From contig NMRA01000096.1 in assembly GCA_002633005.1 (NCBI GenBank), positions 62,001-126,000 of the forward strand: a stretch of 64,000 bases of DNA, read 5' to 3'. Below are positions 1 to 11,800 of the stretch, one piece after another. Each line of letters starts with the position of its first letter. Position 1 is the stretch's first letter. The translations under genes and the position numbers were made by a program. This DNA is from Phoronis australis (lineage: Eukaryota; Phoronida; Phoronidae). Under the pieces are notes generated by a model. That model did no database searches. It had not been told where the DNA came from and worked only from the letters and a program-made list of their open reading frames with translations.

Positions 1-1400
1 GGCTGGAGGCCAAAAACAGACTAGAAAACAGTAAAAATGGCCACTAGGTGGCGTAACTAAGTCAAATCCATCTGAAAACGGAAAGATAGCGTCACTACAC
101 TAACAGAAGCCTGTACGCCAAATTTTTTTAAAATACGTTGAGGACCTATGAAGATACAGAGGTCAACGTAAAAAAAAATAAAATTGTCACCAGGAAGCAC
201 ACCAGTAGTCAAATCCGTCCGTAAGTCGTAGTCGTCCTTTGTCAACATCATATAAAGGCACTTACTAAATTTAGTAATTTAAAAGATCCTGCAGATGGTT
301 TAGGAGATACAGCCACAGGCGCAAAAAAAACAAAGCTGCCACTAGGAGGCGCCACAGTCATCAAAATCAGCGGAAAATCATTGTCAGCCGTTCTCTGCAT
401 AGTAAGAACATATATGCCAATTTCCATAATCATCCTTAGAGCACTTTGGTTGATGGAGGGGTGGACGCCTAAAAACAGACTCGAAAACAGTAAAAACGGC
501 TACTAGGTGGCGCAACTAAGTCGAATCCATCTGAAAACGGAAAGATAGCGTCACCACACTAACAGAAGCCTGTGCGCCAACAGCAACACCACCAACAACC
601 GTCAGACAGAGCCTGATCAACTCTGTTGTCCCATTTACTAGAGATGGTCTTGGTTTAGAGACGAAACCATTAAGGACAGCAAGAGACCAACTGAAGATGG
701 CGGTTGAGCACAGTTCCATCAAGTGTTTAAAGTAAGTTTGAAATACGTTGAGGACCTTTGAAGATACAGAGGCTAACATAAAAAAATAAAATTGCCACCA
801 GGGGGCACACCCGTAGTCAATTACGTCTAAAATTCGTCGTCGTCCTTTGTCAACATCATATAAATGCACAAAGCTGCCACTAGGAGGCGTCACAGTTGTT
901 GAAATCTTCGGAAAATCATTGTCAGCAGTCCTCTTCATAGTAAGAACATATATGCCAATTTCCACAATCATCCTTAGAGCAGTTTGGTTGATGGAGGGGA
1001 GGACACCTAAAAACAGACTCGAAAACAGTAAAAATGGCCACAAGATGGTGCAAATTATGTCGAATCTATCCGAAAACGGGAGGATAGCGTCATCTCACCA
1101 ATAGATGCCTACATGCCAAATTTTATGAAAATATGCTAAAGACCTTTGAAGATATAGAGGTAAGCGGAAAAAACTAAAACTGCCACTAGGGGGGCACACC
1201 GGTAGTTGGATCAGTCCGAAAGTTTGCCCATGCCGTCCCATTTATAAAAGGAACACCTGCAAAATTTCATGAACATAGGTCAAACGCTTTTGGAATTAGA
1301 GCAGCAGACGCCAGATGCCGGACGGACGGATGTCGCCCGGACGGACGGACGAAGATGAGGGCATAATTCATCCACATATAATTATGTGACGCATAAAAAT
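1..1400 (+). repeat. Long repeat with recurrent CTCF-like 14-mers, copy 1 (left end cut)
   Basis: Related sub-units of about 150 bp alternate: a GCCACTAGGTGGCGC type, a GCCACTAGGAGGCGCC type and a GCCACTAGGGGGCACACC type, each followed by a GTC-AAATCCATCCGAAAA-like stretch. Motif starts: 41, 187, 339, 500, 795, 877, 1038 and 1183. The block ends with a GGACGGACGGACG run and a CACATATAATTATGTG palindrome. ORFs here are by-products. Confidence 0.85.
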
Positions 1401-2708
1401 GCAAGTGCTACACAAAAAAAACAATGTACTCCCAGTTGACACACTGCAAACTCAAAGCTCACTGGGTGCTCACAATGCCGAACTTCCAGTAAAATTGAAA
1501 TTTGCAGGGGGTGCAGTGCTAGTCATCTGAAATTCGACAGGTGCTCTCCTCTCATTACCGAAATACAGTGACTATCTCAATCGTTTAACTTCAAAAACAT
1601 CAATCTACCAGTCTGACAGTTCAAAAGGTGGAAATTAAACAATTATCAAATTGCCTCCAGTAGGCACTTTTCAAGCGTGAATTTGTTCGAAAATAAGCGA
1701 ATGCAGTCTTCGCGTTACTAAAAACATTTAGCAAGCAAACTAACCAGCTTACTTCCACTAAGATCAGGGAAGCAGTTTTTCAGAAAAGGAAAGGTAAAAA
1801 TTACTACATAACAAAGCAAAATAGACAGCTCCATCCACAAAACAGAAAAGTACTGACTGATCCTTGAGAGGAGCACATTTAGTAAACTATCACAAAAGTC
1901 TATCAGGAAACTTGGTAAATATTAATTTAAAAGTAAAAAAGAAGTAAAATTGACACTTGGTGGCAAAACAAAAGTTACGAGCACCCAATCGGTTGAAATC
2001 ATGTTTTCCTCACTAGAAATGCACAGGCTACCTTTGTGCCACCAACACTCAAGACCAAAGACCAAGACCGAAGTACTAAACTGCCACTAGTGGGACACAG
2101 CAGAAGCCTGGTCCATCCAAAATTAGGCGAGTGCCATTCCCTCTATGATTGGAAATGGTTTACTAAATTCATTGGCAACCCATCAAGGATCATGGCAGAA
2201 ATATGGACAGACACCACAAACAAAAGAGCTACAAAGGGTAAAGCAGTAGTCACATCTGTCCAAAAATTGTCAACTGCCATCTCAGTGGCAGAAACAAACC
2301 CGTCAAATTTGCCAAATTTACATACAGTTTAGGGGACACAGTAACGAACACCAGTCAACCCTGACAATGATAGCAGCTAAACGGACCAACATACATGAAT
2401 GTATACATGAGCCACACGACATGTTCCTTAACTGGATGCCTGAGCTATCATTTGCTCAGGGGATCCATCCAAGATCGCTTCATGGATGGTCACCATGACT
2501 AGATCACCAGGCTGCAAACAAAAGCAACTTTGACCAAAAAAACATGCCTCCAATAGGACACCGTCCATGAGGTCTCACTCAAGTTGTATAAAGCTTAGTC
2601 ATCAGTTTCCAATCGTTTTTCCACATTTCCAAGAATGCACAAAGAGCTACCTTATTGTTATTGGGCCAATAGTTATCTCACTGATACATGATCAAACAAC
2701 GTCCCTAC
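1401..2708. other. Non-coding, scattered degenerate copies of the same repeat
   Basis: No exon seen. Weak matches to the 14-mer occur at 1953-1966 and 2084-2097, with AAAATTG or AAACTG before them as in the two main blocks, so this is probably older repeat material downstream of the last visible EIF2AK4 exon. Confidence 0.5.
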
Positions 2709-2848
2709 CTTTTGCACCATTAGGACCAGAAATGACCCTGTCAAGTGGTTGTGCTTTGTTGAGAATTCCACTGATGGGGACTTTCAAAAAGTCATGTTCC
2801 AGTAGTTCAAAGGTCGACCAGCGGTGGCGTTCATCTTTCAGGAGACAT
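2709..2848 (-). CDS. EIF2AK4: EIF2AK4 end of pseudokinase domain
   Basis: 140 bp, phases 2 to 1, TGTGTAG acceptor and GTAGGG donor. It reads CLLKDERHRWSTFELLEHDF and LKVPISG, matching human CVCLDDKERWSPQQLLKHSF. It is the last EIF2AK4 exon visible; nothing resembling the true kinase N-lobe was seen at 1-2708. Confidence 0.93.
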
Positions 2849-5800
2849 CTACACAATGTAAAGAAAAAGACACAATAATGACAAGCCTCTTTTCATGAAA
2901 AGAAAAACATAAACGATGATTTTAAGAATGGTAATAAATATGTTTTACACTTAACATGACATTTCACCATTTTGCTTTTATTGTTTCACAAACAATATCC
3001 AACAATTAATTGAAAAACAAAGTACTAATAACTTAAATACATTACAGGGACATACAATGCTTTTCGAGTTCTCAGAAATTTAATAATTAAAAAGTTTTTT
3101 AAATCCAAAATGGCACAGTTTTATTATAACCAGCGAAAAGGTTATAGAGTACGAGAGCCTATCAGGCGTATAAAATTATTGAAGTTCTTCCCACACCCTT
3201 TAGTTATTAAAATTAAAATCAGAATTAAAAACAAGCTTTTGTATCCAAGAGTGTGTTCACTAATTGTCTGCTGATGCAATGTCACACTTTAATACTTGAA
3301 TGTTGCACAATTTGCAGTCTTGTGGGGGCCTTACGGCCCTAATTTCATCATAATTTCATCAAAATTGAATGCTTATCAATGGCAAAATTTATCAATTATC
3401 CATGTGTTCAAGCATCAATAGTATTACTCAAGCTTGGACAATATTGTTCAAGTTTGGATAATATTGTTCAAGGGTGGACTACATTATTCACGCTTGGACA
3501 ATATTGTTCAAGCTTCGACAATATTGTCCAAGTTTAGACAATATTATTCATTCAGGCATTTTGGACCTACCTTATTCAAGATTCCACCCTAAGCTTGCGC
3601 AGCCTTGCTAGCACCATAACAGACTTTCTTATTTTAATGTACTTGAATGCAGACACAAGCTACATTGTCGTGCACAAACAGGATGTGGGATATGCTTGTT
3701 TTTGGCGATAAAACTAGCTTGGCTTGGCGATGGAATTCGCAAGCAATAGTAATCTTAAACGGTAACTGACAGCAATCTTATTCAATCTTGAAAAAGATGA
3801 CTGGCCCAACAACCTTATTCTGTATTTTTTGACAAACCTAATTTACCTTACTCATCAGTAGCCTGTTCAAGCTAACTGAGAAATGATTTAGCAAAGGAAC
3901 AAGGAAATTCAAGCTTGGAGAAAAAAGTTAAATAGGGATGTGTCATTAAGCTTCAGTAAGCTTGGTCAAATTTAACTGAGCATACTAGGTGCATGATTCT
4001 GTAGACAAAATTTGAAGCCTGTGAGATAAACCTTCAAGTCTCACCTAGTGATAAAACAACATTACAGGTATTTAGACAATCAAAACTGGAAAGCACATTT
4101 CTTAAATATACCGTAATCGTTCGGGTTAACGCCCACGCTCAGTTAACCGACCATCCCCGACTTTAAGTGGATTTTCGATTTAACCGCCCACTGCTCGGTT
4201 AAGCGCCCCCCTGCGATTTTTGAAGATTTCCAGTTAACCGCCCACTGCTCCGTTAACCGCCATCCCCCGATTTTTTGGATTCGCCAATTTAACCGCCCAG
4301 GGCGTTAACCCGAACGATTACAGTATGTACAAACACTGAGGCAAGAGTTTCCTCCTTCAAAACGTACTTGGTCAGAAAATCCTGCAGATCGGCGGGTAGA
4401 TGTGATGGTATATCTGGCAGAATCTCCGAGGCTGTCACACCCTCCGCTAGAGACAGTGTAAGGAGACCCTACAGAAGTGAGCATACAAAGAACAATACAA
4501 TTATCAAATATTGGCTGGCAGACATAACCTGCACACTGACTTCATACTTTGATTTTCTAATTTTCAAATTTCTATTTAAAGAGGTCATGATTCCTAAACA
4601 CCAGTAGAAGTTTCAGTTCAAAATTTGTTATAAAAATCAGCTATTTTGTTCAGTCGTACAAAACTATTCAGACAAAATACCATTCCCTCATCAAGACAGA
4701 TTACTCTGCTCACATTTGAAAATGAAAGTGAATTACTGGTCATCATGGTAAAATTCTAGCATTTCCTCCACAGTAACTTTACGGTAAATTCCTGGTCATT
4801 CAAGCTAATGACAAACTGTTGCTGCAACAATTGTATCACTTATGCCTGAATGTCACCATTGGGAATTCTGAGTCATTTCCTCCCATAACTTATGGCATTT
4901 ACTCCAGGGAAGAGGCCAATTCTTATTGGAAAACTTTGATATTCAAGGGACATCGATCATACAGTTGTCATCCCTCACTGATTTCTGGTGCACACTAAAG
5001 TCGAAGGAGTTCGAAGTTACCATTACCACATCCTATTTCCTACCCCTCCTCACACTATCTTACCAAGTTGTACACATCTGCCTTCTTGCCTCCTCGGCCA
5101 ACAGTGACTGGCTCCTTCTCAGCAAAATGGACACCAGGTCTGCTTCTGGCAGCTGAACTATATATTTCGGTCAGCCTGTAAGTCAAATGTCATGGATTTT
5201 TCTAGAGTTCGGTTAAGCAACACTGAAGAAGTCAACAGGATTGTAAATTGCTTATGAACACCATTTAACAACAGGCCCGTAGGAAGTCAAAAATTATTAG
5301 GGGGGCACAAATCACTTCGACGTCGCCAAATAACTCCCCCCCCCATTGCCACTACCTCCCTCCNNNNNNNNNNNNNNNNNNNNNNNNNNNNNNNNNNNNN
5401 NNNNNNNNNNNNNNNNNNNNNNNNNNNNNNNNNNNNNNNNNNNNNNNNNNNNNCCCCCCCCCCCCCCGTCCTCCCGATACCACCATATATGCACCGAATC
5501 TTCCACGTGGGGAGGCACAGTGGTGGATTTAGGGGGCCAAGAGGCCATGGCCCCACTAAACTTCTCCCAGATTCCATTTGGCAGTTCGGGGGTGCAAATT
5601 TCTGACTGGTAAAACCCCGGCTAATACTCTGCCCTGCCCCCCCCCCAACTCAAAATCATAGATCCGCCTCTCGAACAATCCTGGGGATCCAGCTATTAAC
5701 AGTTGAGTTACGCGGAGAGTAAGAATGGGCCTAGGACCAGTACACTGACCTGTTGCGAGGAGCTGCCTCAAGTAGCTATACCTTAGATCTAACAGCGTGA

Positions 5801-8800
5801 AAATATGAAATCCCCGATGAACTAAAGTTAGTTGCTGGTCAGCTCAGCTGTGATTCACTTGAGACAGGCAACTTAGCTCGTACTGGCCGTCTGCGCTCGT
5901 TCTAAGGTCAAGATTTGTTTTGCTGCGATCAAGTTTCTTGAAAACTTTATTTTATTATGGTCATTCTTTAAAAGTTTTTTTTTTAAAGGTGAGGCCCCGA
6001 AGTCCCTGGTATAGTGCCTTTGGGGCTGTTTCAAAATCCCTAGTTGAAACACGACCGGTAGTTCAGTTTCTGGTGGCTGGGGAAAAGGATAGTGTTTCAC
6101 AAAAATGTCCACACTTCCTGAACGCCAGCAGTTCAAATTCAATTCTTGTGGTTATCACTGAGAGTCTGCACGGCCTACTACATGGTTACATCTTATTTTT
6201 AACGTGGATACGTCAGTCATGACATGCATGTGAATCAGAGAAAGCAATCAATTCAGTTTTGAAGAACAAAAATTCATTACTCAATATTACTGGAAACTAA
6301 TAATCCCCAGGAACTGTGGAGACAACCTAACCTTTCCAAGAAATGAGTTTAATTTTATTTATTTAAAGAATTTTAAAACGTTTTTTCTTTCTACGGTTTG
6401 TGCGCATGAATTTCATCAATTTTGGGGATCGTGTAATTCAGAAGTAGTGGTCTTAACTTCACATTCTTCAAAATTCCACCCTTTTGATGGCGGCAATCCT
6501 ACTTTTTTTCAATGTATTGGTGACTGCACAATATGAAGAATCGGGACAACCAATCATAGCACTAGTCATCCCTCATTGTTTGGTGTGAACAATTGGCAGA
6601 TATTGCTGCTCGTTTTCCCGTGGTTCATAGTGCAATAAAGTATGGAGAGGCGTTGTGTTTGCGGTGGTTGGGAACTTGACCACATTGTGGCTCTTTACTT
6701 TCCCATAGGACATCAAAGAAGCATGGATATGGCCCAAGTTTGTACAAGAAACTCGAATGTTGGTTGACATGAGACACGGGGCTGATGCTGAAAAAGTTCT
6801 AATGTCACACTCATGTCCACAGAGATTTGAAACTTTCAATTAAAGTCATTTTTCTTCTTCTATTTCCTCGTTTTTGGGATATTGGAAACACAGTTGTGAT
6901 ATGCAGTGTTGGTAAAGGAAACCTTAAAGGAGAACGCCACCCAAAAAACAACCAATTTTTTATCAATTTAGATCAAGTAGTTCCACTCGATAACAGCAAG
7001 TATGGTTCTTTTACCTGACACCTGACGGCAGACAGAGGTGATGAAATTAACCAATGACGTCAGAGGTCCGAACGCAGTCTGTTCAGCAGTTCACAACAGG
7101 CTTACTGGTGTCAGCTTATCGTTTGAATTCATCGTTTTACACCCTTACAAATACATCGAGTTATTGAACAAATGTGTTTTTTATTTCGCTGTTACCGATT
7201 TATAGGTATTGGAACGTACTGAAGCCTACACAGTTCGGTAGGCCAATTTACCAAGGTCGGTCGCGGGAGTTAGGGGCCCTGTTCGGTGATACATTTGAAT
7301 TATTAGTTCGTGAAATACAGACAGGAGAACATAGCTGGGTGTTGTAATTTTAGACTTTTGATTTTTTTTCAGTTCTAAACCCACAAAAACACTTGCTATC
7401 TCGGCTAGTGGCTCGGAACCCGATCAGGCCTGTCACGGCAGGCCTGAAGACATCACGAACATAACCAGCCAATGTTAGAAACTAAACTTCCAGTCACGAA
7501 AAGACTATGCTAGTGAGCCAAAGAAATAATGTGCACATGATTATTTTGGTGAATTTGACGCAAAACTGCAAATCTACTTACTAGCTCGTCGGGGGCCGCG
7601 AAGTCAGGTTAACCTTCCACAGCAAAACCGTCAGAGTATAAGTTGCACAGTAACAATGATTTGAATAATGTATATGAATATCTAAATAAAGATTCCCCTA
7701 ACATCTGACCATAGGATATACAGTCGAGATATTGTTTCACTGAATTAGCATGGGCTTACACGGCCAGCATGTGGAGAATTTCTGGCTTACACTGGTGAGG
7801 GATCTGATTCCCTAAGCCCCAGACAACTTTTAGGATGCCTATTTAGCACGCCCTTTGTATTGATGTAGACCTGAGCTAATGAAGTGGACAGGTAATTGCT
7901 AGCATTACTGTCTCAACAATGGTTGTTGTTAGTACCCCCAATTCAGTTTCCTCTGACATTTACAGAGTTACAGCCTGCAACTCTGGAGAGTAGTTTTAGT
8001 TGGTACATTATAAATATTACAAAATGACTGAAAAGGTTAACTAAATACTTGTGTGTTTTTTTCACAAAGGGCCACTTCCCAAAGGAATGAAAAGTTTCAT
8101 ATTGGTTTTCTTTATTTAATTTTTAATGCTTCTTCCCATTTGCTTTTTTTTCTTACCGGAAACAGGTTGATAACTTTTTATCTAAGTTTTAAACTTGAAG
8201 TACCAAAACAGTCATGGTAGATTTTGATCGCTAGCTAAACTTAATTAGTTATCAAGTTCATTGTGAGCCCATCCCTAAACTTTCCACATTACAGGTACAC
8301 TAAACATTTCACGTGTCATTAAAGTTTAATCTCTTTTTAGAACTCAAGTCATACATTATATACAAATGTGCCAATAAGGTGATAACCAAACTGAAGATTT
8401 GGAATCTCTGGACAATTTCGGTGACACTGACTATATATTAACTATTCTAGCTCTTTGTCAGTAATAAAAAATGAAAAGTGGGCACAAGTTAAGTACAACT
8501 GTTTCCTGGTCAAAAATCTGGTTAAACAAGATTAAAAGAATATTAAAAAATGAATCCATGTGATATTGTTAACTCTGATCAGCGTTTGTATATCCACCGA
8601 GTATATCAATACGCGCGGTAGTTTATCTTAAATTGGACCCAATGGTTGTAGCTTTTAGATTATTAGTTCATCGATTTTTAAAAATCTAAAACGGTCTTAC
8701 CATACTTGGTTGTTTTTTTTTTTACAGCTGAATACTGCCGTGGTGTTAGTTTATAATGAAAATTAGTGGTTAATGCAGTTTGAAAATTCGCTATTATGTA

Positions 8801-11800
8801 CAATCAGAGATGTTTAATACAGTTTATGGTTGGGTAATTACACTTAATTGGGTCTTGCTCGCATCGGGCGAAGCAGTCATCACAGTTGTACCTGATTCCG
8901 GCGCCGCGCTCTCTTTGATCCTGGTACAAGCTGCTCAGAAGGATGAGCAGTGAAAATTTCAGCATTAGAAATGCACGACTTCCTTGTAAGCGTATTATTC
9001 ACGGTATGTGCCCAATCAGTTAGTTTATTGCATCTTTGTTTCAGTTTTATATAAACATTAGTTAGGGTGAGAATAATTCATTTTGAAACAGAGCGCACAA
9101 TAATAAACGTCAACCGTGGCAACTCGCAATCCCGACTTAGACGAGTGCTCGTCCGACAAAGACTTCACAGGTTGACTGTTAGGTTTAACAAGCTATCAGT
9201 TCGAACTGGAATTCACTGATCAAGAAATACAAGAGAGGCGACTTGAACGCCTGTACAGACAAAAGAACATATGGATAGTTCCAAAAACCGTTTGAATGAT
9301 TTATCATGGTGTCAGTGTGCTAACTGCACGATAATGGAAACAACTGAAACTGCCACGAAATTCCGCAAGTGAAACGCCTTCTTGGAGAAGCGCAGATGTG
9401 TCTCACGGACCATCCTGCACCGCATCTAAACAGAAGTCTGCTTACAACGTTTTTGGGTCTGAGAAAAACAACTGGCAAAAATATCCTACACCCAAAGGTC
9501 CAAACAGAAGTCTGACGAACGAATAAGTCATCTAGCAGGTTATATAAAACGTTATGTTCTCATGCCTTGAATTAATTGTAATTATTTATGTTTCCATGGC
9601 CAGCTACAATTCTCCATAACCAAAAACTGAGCAACAACCGATCCGTGTTATTTTGTCTCCTGTCTACCGAATGCAAACACACTAGGCACAAGTGACTTCA
9701 TTCTCAGTCTCTTTTTCTGCCCTGGCATTAGCTGTTTGGTAAGCCGGTATTCGATCGTCAGTGAAATCCCTGTAGACGAAATGCCGGCCACAGACACGGA
9801 GAAGTTTAATGGTCTCATACTAGGTATTATGGCATACTTTTCATTCTTCACTACCGCGAACCACTTCCAAAGCATTGTGTGCTCTCAAGGATATACCTGC
9901 TTTCCTCATAGCTTCATAGTTTGCACAAGTGGGAAGGATACACCACTCCATAGTGGCACTCACTCTGCAGAAGAACCACTGACGTCGCCGAGTCGTTTCT
10001 CACCTTCCTCACAACTTAATGCGACACCTCTCGGCGAGGTAAGATCGACGGTATACGAGGTGATGTGGATATAGACCGATTAAGATGGTAAACAAGAGCA
10101 ACTCAGAGCACTGAAATGCGCCCACGAATGCATCGCAAATGGTGTGATTTTAGGGTTATTTCTTTGTATCATGATAATGGCACAAAAATGTACAATCCAT
10201 CAAAAAACGGGAACATGCCATATTTCATAAAAACCTGTCAAGGAACCCCAGAGAACCAAAGGAAAACACAAGAAAATGAAATTGCCAATTGTGCACACAG
10301 CGTCCGTTCGATCTGCCTGAAAGTCGTGATCTGTTATCTTCATATAAATTCACTTACTAAATTTAATAAAGATCCTGCAGTGGGTTTTGGAGATACAGTT
10401 ATGGGTGCAAAACAAAACAAAACTACCACAAGGAGGCACCACAGTAGTCAGTCGCCATCATCAAATGTCTTCTTCACACTGAAAACATATAAGCCAATTT
10501 TCAAAACAATACCTAGAATGATTTGGTTGATCGAGGAGTGGACGCCAAAAACAAGATTTGAAAACAGCAAAAATGACCACCAGGTGGCGCAAAATACCTT
10601 GATTCCATCCAAAAATAGGATGATAGTGTCGTCTCACTAATAGATGCCTATATTCAAAATTTTATGAAAATCTGTTGAGGACCTTTGAAGATACAGACTG
10701 GCAAACGTAAAAAACTAAAATTGTCACTAGGGGGCACACCAGCAGTCAGATTCATCCAAAAGTCGTAGTCGACCGTTGTCAACATCAAATAAATACCCTT
10801 GTTAAACCAAGTAAAGATGCTGCAGGAGATACAGCCATGAGCACAAAAAAAACAAAACAGCCAATAGGAGGTGCCATAGTAGTCGAACTCATCCGAAAAT
10901 CGTCGTCAGCCATCCACTTCATAGTAAAAACATACATGCCACTTTTCACAATGATCCTGAAAGCGGTTTGGTTGAAAGACGATTGGACACCAAAAAACAG
11001 ACTCAAAAACAGCAAAAATGGCCACTAGTTGGCGCAAACTAGGTCAAATCCAACTGTAAACGGAGAGATAGCGTCACCTCATTAACAGATGTCGGTATGC
11101 CAACTTTTATGAAAATACGTTGAGGACCCTTACTAAATTTAGTAAAGATCCTACGAACAGTTTAGGAGATACAGCCATAGGCGCGGAAAAATAACTGCCA
11201 CTAGGAGGCGCCACAGTAGTCGAAGTCGTCGGAAAATCATCGTCAGCCGTCCACTTCAAAGTAAAAACATACATGCCAATATTCACAATCATCCTTTGAG
11301 CAGTTTGGTTGATAGAGGGGCGGAAGCAAAAAAACAGACTCGAAAACAGTAAAAATAGCCGCTAGGTGGCGCAAACTACGTCAAATCCATCCGAAAACAG
11401 GAGCATAGCGTCACCTCACTAATAGGTGCCTATATACCAAATTTTATGAAAATCCATTCAGGACTTGACTTTTGAAGATACAGAGGTAAACGTAAGAAAC
11501 TAAAATTGCCACTAGGGGGCACACCGGTAGACAGATCCGTCCCAATGTTCGCTCATGCCCTCCCATTCATGGAACGAACACATGTGCAAAATTTCATGAC
11601 CATGGGTCAAGGCATTTTGGAGATAGAGCAGCGGATGCCGGATGGACGGACGCTTCACAGACGGACGGACGGACACAGATGAAGGCACAATGCGTCCACA
11701 TATAAATATGTGGGCACATAAAAAGACTAACTAAATCGGGAGGCATTCTCCTTTAATGATGCTGACAATACAGTAACTTGTCAAAACAATGCAAATGGTA

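Larger units (their letters stand above)
6924..11756. mobile_element. Possible piggyBac-like element bounded by TTAA and 19-bp inverted termini
   Basis: Left end TTAAAGGAGAACGCCACCC; reverse complement of the right end TTAAAGGAGAATGCCTCCC, 17 of 19 identical, both beginning with TTAA, the target site of piggyBac elements. The 4.8 kb between them hold the P2X7-like fossil and repeat copy 2. No transposase was recognised, so the two ends may instead come from separate decayed copies. Confidence 0.35.

Noticed and set aside
516-1104. Overlapping ORFs of up to 175 codons in both strands at the left edge
   Set aside because: They lie entirely in a multi-copy repeat, have matching ORFs in the other repeat block and show no protein-like conservation.
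5287-5612. Open frames running through the N gap
   Set aside because: They exist only because N has no stop codons; no coding evidence on either side.
9648-9875. Piece with EYRLTKQL as the missing EIF2AK4 pseudokinase exon
   Set aside because: Only a handful of residues agree with the ITDYSISKRL region, the flanks do not and splice phases were not convincing.
10116-10640. 174-codon plus-strand ORF
   Set aside because: Part of the second copy of the same repeat; mirrored ORFs and low complexity.
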